Positions 7,603 through 16,119 of a stretch of DNA of 42,614 bases are shown here, in pieces. The position numbers and the translations under genes were made by a program. Under the pieces are notes generated by a model. The model saw only the letters and a program-made list of their open reading frames with translations. It had not been told where the DNA came from and ran no database searches. Origin of the DNA: Pseudomonadota bacterium (lineage in GTDB: Bacteria > Desulfobacterota > Syntrophorhabdia > Syntrophorhabdales > Syntrophorhabdaceae); contig JAPLKA010000087.1 of assembly GCA_026388315.1 (NCBI GenBank), positions 1-42,614 of the forward strand, given 5' to 3'. Position 1 is the first letter of the stretch. Each line of letters opens with the position of its first letter.

Positions 7603-8677
7603 CCCCTTGCCCCTCTTGCCGCGCTGTCATATTAAAAATCTCTTCTTTCAGTAAATCCTTAGCCATTTCTTTTGGAATATTATTTTTTATGACAACGCCT
7701 TTTGAAAAGAGCATGGCTTTGTTTGCACCAAAAGCAATTCCAATATCCGCCTCTCTGGCTTCGCCTGGACCATTGACTTCACATCCCATGATGGCAACGT
7801 TTAAGTGCCCATCAAAATGGTTAATTTCCTTTTCAAAATTATCAACTATTTCCATTAGATTTGTTTTACATCTTCCGCAGGTCGGGCATGATATAATATT
7901 TATTCCTCGTTTTCTGAGCCCCAAGTTTCTCAGTATATGGTAGGCCGCATCAACTTCATAGACAGGATTGCCGGTCAAAGAAACCCGTATGGTGTCGCCG
8001 ATACCTTCATAGAGAAGTATCCCAATACCGAGAGCGGATTTAATAACACCTGAGAAAATTGGCCCAGCCTCGGTGATTCCGACATGGACGGGATAGTCAG
8101 ATACTTCTGAAAATTTTTTATTGGCCTCTATCGTCTGAAAGATGTCTGATGCTTTCAATGAAACCTTCAGTTCGGTCCAGCCCGAATCTTCGAACATTTT
8201 TGTATAATAAAGTGCGCTTTCAACCATGGCATCTGCGTTTGGTTTCCCATGCTTTTTCAGTATTCTCTTCTCTATGGACCCAACGTTGATACCTATTCGC
8301 ACAGGGGTTTTTGTTTCTTTTGCACAACGGATGACTTCTTTTACCTTCCTTACGTTATTGATCGTGCCAGGATTTATCCTTATGGCATTAATACCTAATT
8401 CCATGGCCTTGAGTGCGATCTTGTGGTTGAAATGGATATCGCCAATCAGCGGCATGTTAATTTCTTTTTTGAAAAACGGGATGATTTTGCATGTATCTTC
8501 CTGCGGCAGGGCCATCCTTATCAGCTCACATCCGGCTTTTTTCAACTCTCTTGCCTGGTTCAATGTTTCCTGAATATTATCCGGGTCTGTTTTGAGCATT
8601 GATTGAACAACTATAGGGCTGTCTCCCCCGACCGATATTTTACCGATTTGGATTTTTTTTGTCTTTTTTCTTTCCAT
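7589..8677 (-). CDS. ispG: 4-hydroxy-3-methylbut-2-en-1-yl diphosphate synthase
   Basis: A 362-residue IspG (GcpE), which reduces methylerythritol cyclodiphosphate to HMBPP in the MEP isoprenoid pathway. The N-terminal TIM barrel begins with VGGDSPIVVQSM. The C-terminal 4Fe-4S domain shows CPTCGRC and MGCEVNGPGEA, containing the three ligand cysteines and the conserved glutamate. The length is that of the ordinary bacterial form without the insertion found in plant and Chlamydia enzymes. The gene stands alone on the minus strand, and a strong promoter is visible about 70-95 bp upstream of its start. Confidence 0.97.
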   Translation of the reverse strand: MERKKTKKIQIGKISVGGDSPIVVQSMLKTDPDNIQETLNQARELKKAGCELIRMALPQEDTCKIIPFFKKEINMPLIGDIHFNHKIALKAMELGINAIRINPGTINNVRKVKEVIRCAKETKTPVRIGINVGSIEKRILKKHGKPNADAMVESALYYTKMFEDSGWTELKVSLKASDIFQTIEANKKFSEVSDYPVHVGITEAGPIFSGVIKSALGIGILLYEGIGDTIRVSLTGNPVYEVDAAYHILRNLGLRKRGINIISCPTCGRCKTNLMEIVDNFEKEINHFDGHLNVAIMGCEVNGPGEAREADIGIAFGANKAMLFSKGVVIKNNIPKEMAKDLLKEEIFNMTARQEGQGANNQ

Positions 8678-8744
8678 TTATACAGTCCTGTGTTGATTTT
8701 TTTAGACTATTTCATATTCACAATATTTCTGCCGGTGAATCAAT

Positions 8745-8772
8745 TGTATACCTTGCATTTATTGATTGTCAA
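8745..8772 (-). promoter_or_regulatory. Sigma70-type promoter for ispG
   Basis: On the minus strand TTGACA (8772-8767) and TATACA (8750-8745) are separated by 16 bp. The implied start near 8738 gives a leader of about 60 nt before the ispG ATG. Confidence 0.7.
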
Positions 8773-8904
8773 TGTGAGAATGTGTATTGTGAAAAGTTAT
8801 ATGTAATGAATTGGACAAGTACACTCTTGTATTGTAAATTATGGAATATTATCACTGCAAAGGATAAAAATTATAATTTTGAATGAATTATGGAGTATTG
8901 AGCG

Positions 8905-10929
8905 ATGAGTGAGCTTGCAAGACTCAGACAGAAGATCAGTGAACTTGAAAAATCTGAGGCAGAGCTGAGGCGTGTAGAAAAGGCCTTGCGGGAAAGCGAG
9001 GAGCGGTATAGGTCGCTCATTAAACAATCGTCAGACGGGGTCTACATATTTGATCCTAATTCAGGGAAAATCCTCGAGGCAAATAATCAGTTTTTAAAAA
9101 TGCTCGGTTATTCTGAAGATGAGATTCTGCACCTCTCGATGTACGAAATTGTTACATTGGACAGGGCAACCATAGACATAAATATCCAGAAGGTATTTCA
9201 GAACAGGGAATATTTATCCGGCTTACGCCAGTATGTATCAAAGAATGGTAAACTTATTGATGTGGAGATAAGCTCCACGTTGATCAGTTATGGCGATTCC
9301 CACGTTATAATGGTGAATGTTCGAAATGTCACAGAGCGGTTGAAGACGGAAAATGAGCTTAAAAAGCAGGCAGACAGGTTAAGAGAACAGGCTGAATTGC
9401 TCGATATTGCGGAGGATGCAATAATTGTGAGTGATATCAGCGGAACAATTATATTCTGGAATCATGGTGCCGTGGAAAGATATGGATGGTCAAAGGATAA
9501 AGCCTTTGGTAAAAATATTCATGAACTCCTGAAAACGGAATTTCCTGAACCGTTTGATAATATAAAAAAGGAATTATTTGAAAAGGGACGCTGGGAGGGC
9601 GAGCTTACTCATAAAAGCATTGGAGGGAAAAGGATTATCGTTGAAAGCCGTTGGGCTTTAAGAAAAGATGTAAATAATAATCCAGTTGCCATTATGGAGA
9701 TTAATAATGACATCACAAAATATAAGCAGGCCGAAGAAGCATTACAGAAAGCAAAGGATGGGCTTGAACACAGGGTAGGGGAGCGAACCGCCGAATTGAG
9801 AGGGGCCAACGAAAGACTCGTTCTTGAACTAAACAGGCGAAAACTTATTGAAGAAATGCTCCGCAAAGGAGCTGAGCGGTATAAAAACCTGTTTGAAAAT
9901 TCCCCTATCGGCATCTACCGGACCAATCCGGATGGCCGCATACTTATGGCGAACCCGACCCTTGTGAGGATGCTCGGTTATAATTCATTTAATGAACTGG
10001 CATCATCTTCTTCAAAAAAGGCAGATTATGAGCCGACGTATCTGAAAAAGAAGATCAAGAAGAGGCTTGAAAAGGGGGAGCGGGTCAGGGGTTTTGAAGC
10101 AAAATGGAAACGTCACGACAATAGCGTTATTTATGTTCGCGAAAACGCAAAGGCGATCCGGGCAGCCGATGGAGCAGTCCTGTATTACGAAGGGACTGTT
10201 GAAGATATAAGCGAGCAGAAAAAAGCTGAAGAGAAAATAGATTCCTATCAAAAACAACTGCGGTCTTTAGCCTCTGACCTGTCTCTGGCCGAAGAGCGAG
10301 AAAGACGTCGCATAGCAACAATACTTCATGACCATATCGGTCAGATCCTCGCTATTTCAAAGATAAAACTCGGCGCACTGCTCGAACTGGCAAAAACAAG
10401 TACTTTTATAGATAATTTAAAAGAGGTTCGTGAACACATAGAGCAGGCAATCCGTTACACAAGGTCACTAACTTTTGAGCTCAGCCCGCCGATCCTCTAT
10501 GAATTGGGGCTTGAAGCTGCGCTGGAGTGGCTTACGGAGCAGGTCCATGAGCAGCACGCCATCATGTATGAGTTTGAAAACGATAACCATCCAAAACCGG
10601 TAAGCGATGAAATCCGTGTTTTTCTCTTTACCGCCGTCCGTGAGCTGCTTGTGAATGTAGCAAAACATGCGGGCGCACAAAAAGTTAAGGTAACAGTGAG
10701 AAGAATAGGCGATACTATTTCAATCCATGTTGCCGATGATGGGATTGGTTTCAGTGTCTCCAGGATGAATTCCTATCTGGATAAAAATAAAGGGTTTGGA
10801 CTTTTCAGTATTCGGGAGAGACTGAGTCATTTAGGGGGACAAATGGATATCCGGTCACAGAGAGGACGCTCAGCCAGGATTTGCCTTGTAGCGCCTCTCG
10901 CACCTGAAATAAAAAAAAGGGGAATATAA
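8905..10929 (+). CDS. PAS-domain sensor histidine kinase, NarX/DegS (HisKA_3) type
   Basis: A 674-residue kinase with no clear membrane segment, so probably cytoplasmic. Coiled-coil linkers separate three PAS domains at about residues 33-145, 162-275 and 323-438. The dimerisation domain has EERERRRIATILHDHIGQ with H475 as likely phospho-acceptor. The HATPase domain has N584 in the N box (LLVNVAKHAG), DDGIGF at 611-616 and GFGL at 630-633. The stop lies one base before the ATG of a LuxR-type regulator, its obvious partner. The signal is unknown; the PAS domains show no readable cofactor ligand such as a haem histidine or LOV cysteine. Confidence 0.93.
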   Translation: MSELARLRQKISELEKSEAELRRVEKALRESEERYRSLIKQSSDGVYIFDPNSGKILEANNQFLKMLGYSEDEILHLSMYEIVTLDRATIDINIQKVFQNREYLSGLRQYVSKNGKLIDVEISSTLISYGDSHVIMVNVRNVTERLKTENELKKQADRLREQAELLDIAEDAIIVSDISGTIIFWNHGAVERYGWSKDKAFGKNIHELLKTEFPEPFDNIKKELFEKGRWEGELTHKSIGGKRIIVESRWALRKDVNNNPVAIMEINNDITKYKQAEEALQKAKDGLEHRVGERTAELRGANERLVLELNRRKLIEEMLRKGAERYKNLFENSPIGIYRTNPDGRILMANPTLVRMLGYNSFNELASSSSKKADYEPTYLKKKIKKRLEKGERVRGFEAKWKRHDNSVIYVRENAKAIRAADGAVLYYEGTVEDISEQKKAEEKIDSYQKQLRSLASDLSLAEERERRRIATILHDHIGQILAISKIKLGALLELAKTSTFIDNLKEVREHIEQAIRYTRSLTFELSPPILYELGLEAALEWLTEQVHEQHAIMYEFENDNHPKPVSDEIRVFLFTAVRELLVNVAKHAGAQKVKVTVRRIGDTISIHVADDGIGFSVSRMNSYLDKNKGFGLFSIRERLSHLGGQMDIRSQRGRSARICLVAPLAPEIKKRGI

Positions 10930-10930
10930 T

Positions 10931-11584
10931 ATGAGTACAAGAATTCTTTTAGCGGATGACCATAAAATCATAAGGGAAGGTCTCCGGGCTTTGTTGGAAA
11001 AGGAGCCGGACATGGAGGTTGTAGGTGAAGCTCAAGACGGTTTGACAACCATAAAATTAGCAAAAAAGCTGCTGCCAAATATTATTATTATGGATATAGG
11101 GATGCCCGATATGAACGGTATTGATGCAACGCGACAGATATTTTCAGAGACACAGGGGATAAAGGTGATAGCCCTTTCCATGCACTCTGACAGAAGGTTT
11201 GTCCTTCAGATGTTAAAGGCAGGCGCTTCCGGATACCTTTTAAAAGACAGCGCCTTTGAGGAGCTGGCATTGGCCATAAAAACTGTCATGGCTGGGCAAC
11301 CCTATTTGAGCCCCAAAATAACGGATGTGGTTATCAAAGAGTATATTGTCTCTCTTCCAAAGAATGAAGAATCAGTTTTTACAAAAATCACTGTAAGGGA
11401 AAGGGAGGTGCTCCAACTCCTTGCAGAGGGAAAGGCAACAAAGCAGATAGCCGCATTTTTGAATGTGAGCGTTAAAACCATAGAAACCCATCGCCAGCAG
11501 ATCATGGAGAAACTTGACATTCACAGCGTAGCGGAATTGACCAAGTACGCAATCAGGGAGGGTCTTACCTCCCTCGAACCATAA
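10931..11584 (+). CDS. Response regulator, NarL/LuxR family
   Basis: A 217-residue two-domain regulator. The receiver has acidic D9/D10, phospho-acceptor D55 in IIIMDIGMPDMNG, and a conserved lysine in YLLKDS. The C-terminal LuxR-type helix-turn-helix carries LTVRE-like ITVREREVLQLLAEG and NVSVKTIETHRQQIMEKL. It is translated directly after the histidine kinase, with a one-base gap. Its targets are unknown; the closest downstream genes are those of the OadG/OadB/transporter group beginning at 11977, separated by a hairpin-rich stretch. Confidence 0.95.
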   Translation: MSTRILLADDHKIIREGLRALLEKEPDMEVVGEAQDGLTTIKLAKKLLPNIIIMDIGMPDMNGIDATRQIFSETQGIKVIALSMHSDRRFVLQMLKAGASGYLLKDSAFEELALAIKTVMAGQPYLSPKITDVVIKEYIVSLPKNEESVFTKITVREREVLQLLAEGKATKQIAAFLNVSVKTIETHRQQIMEKLDIHSVAELTKYAIREGLTSLEP

Positions 11585-11600
11585 GAAATTCATTAAGACC

Positions 11601-11630
11601 GCTCAAACCGTTTTAACCCTTTGAGCATTT
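11601..11630 (+). terminator. Weak hairpin after the response regulator
   Basis: GCTCAAA (11601-11607) pairs with TTTGAGC (11620-11626), followed by ATTTAAAAT. The stem is only seven base pairs and the U tract is poor, so this is a tentative terminator. Confidence 0.35.
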
Positions 11631-11638
11631 AAAATGAA

Positions 11639-11770
11639 GAGGGGGCGACCCCCTTACGGGGACAGGTGTGAGTTCCCGGTCAAGACAATGAGCCTTAGCA
11701 CGTGCAGCGTGCGAGAGGGGAAGGCTCCGGCAGCTTTGCTGCTGGAGGGGGCGACGTAAGCCCCGATAAT
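11639..11770. ncRNA. Hairpin-rich GC-rich region, candidate structured RNA
   Basis: No ORF of note lies here, but stems are dense. GAGCCTT (11690-11696) pairs with AAGGCTC (11721-11727) and encloses GCACG/CGTGC (11698-11702/11708-11712). CTCCGGCAGC (11725-11734) pairs with GCTGCTGGAG (11738-11747). GGGGC (11748-11752) pairs with GCCCC (11760-11764). GAGGGGGCGAC occurs twice, near 11639 and 11746. The strand is unclear because stems read the same both ways. I do not recognise a known riboswitch or intron core. It could be an RNA gene, the leader of the following operon, or a remnant of a mobile element. Confidence 0.4.
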
Positions 11771-11912
11771 AGTGAAAAAATGAACGAAATGATTGTATGG
11801 CTCTCTCAGGTTTTTCGAAGATGAAAATCAGGAATTTCCTGATTGTTACCTCGGTGATAATAAATTACCGTATACTTTATACTACAAAGTGTTATATTGT
11901 GAAAACATTCTC

Positions 11913-11941
11913 TTGACAATATACCCTGATAATTATATGAA
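11913..11941 (+). promoter_or_regulatory. Promoter upstream of the OadG-like gene
   Basis: TTGACA (11913-11918) is followed after 17 bp by TATGAA (11936-11941), within AT-rich DNA just before the strong GAGGAGG ribosome site of the small gene at 11977. Confidence 0.5.
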
Positions 11942-11976
11942 ATACGAAACAAAAAAACCTTCGAGGAGGCAGGCCT

Positions 11977-12108
11977 ATGATGGATAAATGGACGTTCGGC
12001 TTAACCATGCTTGTAGTCGGGATGGGCGGAACAATTGTAACCCTCATTCTTTTCAGTTTTATCATGTCGGCTTTGAAAAAGATTTTTCCGTACAAAAAAG
12101 AAGACTAA
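11977..12108 (+). CDS. OadG-like small subunit of a sodium-pumping decarboxylase
   Basis: A 43-residue peptide starting at ATG 11977 behind GAGGAGG. It has one membrane helix (about residues 7-30, from FGLTMLVVGMGG to FSFIM) followed by a basic tail ALKKIFPYKKED. The motif G-L-T-M-L-V-V-G-M-G-x-T is the typical N-terminus of the gamma subunit (OadG/MmdD) of oxaloacetate and methylmalonyl-CoA decarboxylases. The periplasmic/cytoplasmic Pro/Ala-rich tail of long OadG proteins is missing, so this is a minimal form. It lies 20 bp before an OadB gene, which supports the call. Confidence 0.8.
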   Translation: MMDKWTFGLTMLVVGMGGTIVTLILFSFIMSALKKIFPYKKED

Positions 12109-12128
12109 AAGGGAAGGAGGGAAGGTAT

Positions 12129-13268
12129 ATGATTGATGCAATGTTAGGCGGTTTATCCGGACTTATAGCAGGTTTTGCAGCGCTTCAATGGTCAAATGCG
12201 TTAATGATGATAATCGGTGGAACTCTCCTTTATCTCGGCATTAAAAAAGATTTTGAACCGTTACTTCTCGTTCCGATTGGTTTCGGGTGTATTATTGTGA
12301 ATGTTCCTCTTGCAGATCTTATGGAAAAAGAAGGCTTTCTCAGGACCCTCTATGATATGGGTGTTATAACGGAATTGTTCCCCTTGCTCATTTTTGTCGG
12401 TATCGGGGCCATGACGGATTTCAGGCCTGTACTTGAAAGCCCCTATACTTTTCTATTGGGGGCCGCAGGGCAGCTCGGTATATTCCTGGTACTTCTTATT
12501 GCCCTTTGGATGGGTTTTCCCTATAACGAAGCTGTCACCATCGGAATCATAGGCGCCTGCGACGGGCCAACAGTTATCTTTGTAGCATCCAAATATGCAA
12601 AGGAACTGCTTGGTCCATGCACGGTTGCGGCATACTCGTATATGTCATTAGTACCGGTGCTTCAACCGCCGATTATGAGGATGCTCACCACAAAGAAAGA
12701 ACGTGAGACTATCATGAAGACACACAAGAAGACTGTTTCAGATACCACAGCCCTCCTTTTCCCTGTTGTCATCACCGTAGTGGGCGGACTTATTGCACCG
12801 ATGGGCTTGCCGCTTCTTGCAACGATCATGCTCGGCAATTTTATGAAAGAGTCCGGTGCAGTTGCCAGACTTACCAAGGCATCTGAAAATGAGATAGCCA
12901 ACATCGTTACCTTGTTTCTCGGATTATCAATCGGCGCTACAATGAACGGACCGTTATTTATGAAACCTACAACTTTAATTATTCTTGCACTGGGTCTTTT
13001 GGCCATATGCCTTGACACGGTGGGCGGCGTACTCTTCGGAAAGATACTTTATTACGTGACAGGCGGAAAGGTGAATCCGCTTATCGGTGCGGCAGGTATC
13101 TCCGCTTTCCCTATGTCTGCCCGTGTTGTTCAGAAGGAAGGTCAGAAATATAACAAGAAAAATTATCTCCTTATGCATGCAATGGGCGCCAATGCAGGCG
13201 GTCAGGTCGGTTCGGTTATGGCGGCAGCGGTTATGCTCTCCGTGTTGAAAGGCATGGGAGTTATTTAA
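12129..13268 (+). CDS. Sodium-translocating decarboxylase beta subunit (OadB family)
   Basis: The start is ATG 12129, just after GGAAGGAGGG; an upstream in-frame start would overlap the small subunit gene. The 379-residue membrane protein has many helices and the family hallmarks: LLLVPIGFGCIIVNVP, IFVGIGAMTDF, and GACDGPTVIF with the aspartate linked to Na+ transport, and a late MHAMGANAGGQVGS. The beta subunit decarboxylates carboxybiotin and exports Na+. The biotin-carrying and carboxyltransferase alpha subunit is not nearby, so it must be supplied by other genes or this is an orphan module. Confidence 0.92.
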   Translation: MIDAMLGGLSGLIAGFAALQWSNALMMIIGGTLLYLGIKKDFEPLLLVPIGFGCIIVNVPLADLMEKEGFLRTLYDMGVITELFPLLIFVGIGAMTDFRPVLESPYTFLLGAAGQLGIFLVLLIALWMGFPYNEAVTIGIIGACDGPTVIFVASKYAKELLGPCTVAAYSYMSLVPVLQPPIMRMLTTKKERETIMKTHKKTVSDTTALLFPVVITVVGGLIAPMGLPLLATIMLGNFMKESGAVARLTKASENEIANIVTLFLGLSIGATMNGPLFMKPTTLIILALGLLAICLDTVGGVLFGKILYYVTGGKVNPLIGAAGISAFPMSARVVQKEGQKYNKKNYLLMHAMGANAGGQVGSVMAAAVMLSVLKGMGVI

Positions 13269-13317
13269 ACTGCCCATTATATATGAAAGAAATGGTGTTT
13301 TTTATGCAGAATCATTC

Positions 13318-13351
13318 AGGGGTGGGGGAAATCCTCCCGCCCCTATTTTTT
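13318..13351 (+). terminator. Rho-independent terminator after oadB
   Basis: A GC-rich hairpin, AGGGGTGGG with TCCCGCCCCT around an AAATC-containing loop, is followed by TATTTTTT. It separates the OadB gene from the transporter gene at 13385, so the transporter may have its own promoter or depend on read-through. Confidence 0.7.
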
Positions 13352-13384
13352 AAAGAAGCTATATAATAAAATATCAGGGGGTAC

Positions 13385-14725
13385 ATGGAGATGGATTTTC
13401 TGCAAATAGCGGCATGTGTTATTTTTCTCGCCAGCATAATTCTTGTTATTACGGGCTGGATTGACAGTGTTATCGCGGCGCTCCTGGGGATCATTCTGAT
13501 GATCTTTGCGGGTGTATACAGCGACATTGATGCGTTTAAAGTTGTTGACTGGAATGTTATAGCTATACTTCTCAGCATCTGGATCATATCGGGCTATTTC
13601 GGAAAATCCGGTGTGCCGGATTTTTTAGCCGCCATCATCTTAAGAATGTCTAAAGGAAACGTGGCAATATTTGTTACAGTCCTTGGCGCACTTGCAGGGC
13701 TTGTCTCCATGCTGATTGATAATGTTGTTGTTGTCCTCATGTTTGCCCCGGTTGTTTTTCATGCATGCCGGCGATTTAATTTTCCCGCCTTTGCGCCAGT
13801 CATGTTTGTAGGTTTGTGCGCAAACTTTATGGGTACCGCTATGCTGTTGGGTGACCTACCGCCGCAGATGCTCCACAGTGTCTCAGGCATTGAATTCAGT
13901 GGTTTTATATGGTATCTCGGAAGGCCATCGTCATTTTTTATTCTCTGTATTTCATACTTTTTTACATGCGCGTACTTTTACTGGCTGTTTTCGAGAAAAT
14001 ATAAGGATATCAAAATGGATATCGCCTCCATGGCTGGCGAGAAACCTTCCGACCTGATTAAGGACAAACCATTTGCAATAATTACCTGCAGTATCTTTGT
14101 TCTTACAATCATTGCCATGGCTTTGCGGCCGATATTCGGCTATACCCTGGGATTCATCGCCATGTGGGGCGCCATCGCAATCATCCTTGTGTTTGAAATA
14201 TTTAAAGACCGTTTTACCCTCGAAATCCCCAATGTTGAACAGGTCCTCTCCGAGCTCGACTGGAGGGCGGTTTTTTTCTACGTTTCCCTCTTTGCCCTGG
14301 TGGGAGGGCTGGAACATGCGGGCGTAATAAAGCTGGTATCCAATGCGATCACGCCGTTAATCCAGCAGAGCCTTATTGTCGGAAGCACTGTGCTTTACTG
14401 GGTTACTGCTCCGATTGTCGGTATCGTGGAACATGATGCCTATATTCTTACCATGCTCTATGTCATCAGAGATCTTGCCAAGGATACTGGAATAAATCCA
14501 TGGCCTCTTTACTGGATGCTCCTCTGGGCAGGCACTCTGGGCAGTAACCTGACCGTTGCAGGCGCCCCGGCATTATTTGTCGCTAAGAACCTCGGTGAAA
14601 AGGAAGACCAGAGAAAGGTTAGCCTGAAAGAATTCCTCGGTATTACAGTGCCTTACGTCATCATATCATTGATCTTCTGCTATATTCCGGCTATGCTTAT
14701 ATGGGTTATACCATTCGCAAAATAA
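13385..14725 (+). CDS. ArsB/NhaD/SLC13-type ion transporter
   Basis: A 446-residue protein with about eleven to twelve hydrophobic segments, of the ion transporter (IT) superfamily that includes ArsB, CitM and NhaD. Characteristic elements are WNVIAILLSIWIISGYFGKSG near residue 55, and LIDNVVVVLMFAPVV, a variant of the N/D-rich re-entrant loop; a second related loop lies near APIVGIVEHDAYI. The substrate could be a dicarboxylate, citrate or Na+/H+. The OadGB neighbours favour a carboxylate or a sodium-linked role. RBS AGGGGG precedes the ATG at 13385; a second ATG two codons in is also usable. Confidence 0.8.
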   Translation: MEMDFLQIAACVIFLASIILVITGWIDSVIAALLGIILMIFAGVYSDIDAFKVVDWNVIAILLSIWIISGYFGKSGVPDFLAAIILRMSKGNVAIFVTVLGALAGLVSMLIDNVVVVLMFAPVVFHACRRFNFPAFAPVMFVGLCANFMGTAMLLGDLPPQMLHSVSGIEFSGFIWYLGRPSSFFILCISYFFTCAYFYWLFSRKYKDIKMDIASMAGEKPSDLIKDKPFAIITCSIFVLTIIAMALRPIFGYTLGFIAMWGAIAIILVFEIFKDRFTLEIPNVEQVLSELDWRAVFFYVSLFALVGGLEHAGVIKLVSNAITPLIQQSLIVGSTVLYWVTAPIVGIVEHDAYILTMLYVIRDLAKDTGINPWPLYWMLLWAGTLGSNLTVAGAPALFVAKNLGEKEDQRKVSLKEFLGITVPYVIISLIFCYIPAMLIWVIPFAK

Positions 14726-14738
14726 TAAGGGGGAATAT

Positions 14739-15575
14739 ATGGCAATATTGACCATAGCAAGGGAATACGGAAGCGGCGGGAAAGAGATTGGACAAGCCGT
14801 GGCAGCAGCCATGGGCTACGAATATGTCGATAGAAAAAAGATTCTTGAGGATATGAAAAAGGTGGGTATCAAGTGGGAGGAACAGGCAAAGATGTTCGAC
14901 GAGGTTCGGCCAAGCACTTGGGACAAACACAAGTGGTCTTTCAGGGCATTTGTTGCGCTGAACCAGTATCATATCCTGGGCTATGCCATGAAGGATAATG
15001 TCGTAATAATGGGCAGGGGTGGAAACTTTCTGCTTAAAGACATTCCTTTTGCACTAAGAATACGAACAGAAGGACCTATCGAGAAAAGAATTGAAAATGT
15101 TATGAAATGGCAGGAGGAAACAAACAGTGAGTATGCGCGCTGGCTCATTGAAAAGGCCGATAAGGATATGGCAGGTGCGGTTTATATGATTTATGGAAGC
15201 CAATGGAATGACCCAAAGCAATACGACATGGTATTTGATACAGGCGTTAAGACTTATGATGAGATTGTTGCCATTATAAAAAATGAACTGGTAGAAAAGG
15301 ATCAATTTAAAACAGAAAAGGCTAAGAAGGTTTTAGAGTTGAGAACCCTTGCTGCAAAAGTAAAGGCCGAGATCGCAATCAATTCCGAATTTTTTATTTC
15401 ATCTCTTGATGTTATAGTTAAAGAAGAAGGATTGTCTCGATATGGATTAACCTTACGAGGCGTTGTTTATGTTTATGAAGATATAAAACGTATTGAAGAA
15501 TTGGCAAAGACTTTAGCTGGAAACATACCGATTGAATGTAAAATGCTTTTTCGCTGGCAATCTCGATTCAAGTAA
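14739..15575 (+). CDS. Cytidylate-kinase-like protein with C-terminal BON-like domain
   Basis: A 278-residue protein. Residues 1-185 resemble the cytidylate-kinase-like family (Cytidylate_kin_2): ITIAREYGSGGKEIGQAVA replaces the classical P-loop, with the later VVIMGRGGNFLL and RIRTEGPIEKRIENV. From about residue 195 the pattern of hydrophobic strands and helices (ALAAKVKAEIA-like start, RYGLTLRGVVYVYEDI, ELAKTLAGNIPIECKML) resembles a BON domain. The gene starts 14 bp after the transporter stop with AAGGGGGA as RBS, so the two are likely one operon. CMK-like proteins beside transporters suggest a nucleotide-sensing or regulatory role rather than CMP kinase proper; this is inference. Confidence 0.78.
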   Translation: MAILTIAREYGSGGKEIGQAVAAAMGYEYVDRKKILEDMKKVGIKWEEQAKMFDEVRPSTWDKHKWSFRAFVALNQYHILGYAMKDNVVIMGRGGNFLLKDIPFALRIRTEGPIEKRIENVMKWQEETNSEYARWLIEKADKDMAGAVYMIYGSQWNDPKQYDMVFDTGVKTYDEIVAIIKNELVEKDQFKTEKAKKVLELRTLAAKVKAEIAINSEFFISSLDVIVKEEGLSRYGLTLRGVVYVYEDIKRIEELAKTLAGNIPIECKMLFRWQSRFK

Positions 15576-15600
15576 AAATTTATTAAGGAAGTAAAGTTCA

Positions 15601-15642
15601 TTGAGGGTTGCGGGTTTATTACCTGCAACCCTCAACCGTTTT
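15601..15642 (+). terminator. Terminator after the cytidylate-kinase-like gene
   Basis: TTGAGGGTTGC (15601-15611) and GCAACCCTCAA (15625-15635) form a perfect 11-bp stem with a 13-nt loop that can pair further (GGGT/ACCT). It is followed by CCGTTTTG. Confidence 0.75.
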
Positions 15643-15753
15643 GTGTCAATTATTATCAAGAATTCAGCACGACCCCCGGCTCTGTTGACATCGTAATATA
15701 TATTGCATTATTTGGGTTAAGAAGGAGCGGTTCAGGTATAAACTAATATTAGA

Positions 15754-16023
15754 TTACATTTCTATTCTTGTGACAACGCCGTGAAGTTTGTTGGGGGGTA
15801 AATCGTGGAACTGTACAAAGGGGGGTGCAAGCCTTTTGAATATAGAAAATATTTTCCATATGACATGATGTGTAGCAATCTCTTCGAGCCCGTAAAAGAT
15901 GCCTTTCTCGACAATCCCGGCCTTTTTGAGTATTTCTTCAATATCTACAACCTCCATATAGCCCATCCGAATTTCAAAAATCCTTAACCCGTCGGCAAGC
16001 TGCTCTTTAAAGTGGCCGTTAAC
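15754..16023 (-). pseudogene. C-terminal remnant of a Kup-type potassium transporter
   Basis: On the minus strand an open frame of 89 codons runs from a TGA (16026-16024) to a stop at 15754-15756. It contains HFKEQLADGLRIFEIR, RMGYMEVVDIEEILKKAGI, IFYGLEEIATHH and FVQFHDLPPNKLHGVVTRIE. This resembles the extreme C-terminal cytoplasmic domain of Kup K+ transporters as found in Deltaproteobacteria. The twelve-helix membrane part is absent: upstream is the AsmA-like gene on the other strand. A frame opening at an internal ATG would give a 70-residue product, but no good RBS is seen. I read it as a deletion remnant; family assignment is from memory of the domain. Confidence 0.6.
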
Positions 16024-16024
16024 T

Positions 16025-16043
16025 CAGATATACATGTTATATC
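16025..16043. promoter_or_regulatory. Short palindrome upstream of the AsmA-like gene
   Basis: AGATATA (16025-16031) and TATATCT (16037-16043) form a perfect inverted repeat with a 5-nt spacer about 80 bp before the start of the next gene. It has the form of an operator, but nothing identifies a binding protein. Confidence 0.3.
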
Positions 16044-16119
16044 TAAATTTATCTACTTGAAAAGGTGGACACTTGAACAAAAATGCATATACTTAAAATA
16101 AGCAAATATCTGTATCAGG

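Noticed and set aside
11988-12128. N-terminal extension of OadB by 47 codons
   Set aside because: It overlaps the OadG-like gene in another frame; ATG 12129 has the strong ribosome site and gives the family's usual N-terminus.
15805-15987. 60-codon plus-strand ORF
   Set aside because: It is antisense to the Kup-like frame, which has recognisable protein similarity, and its own sequence resembles nothing.
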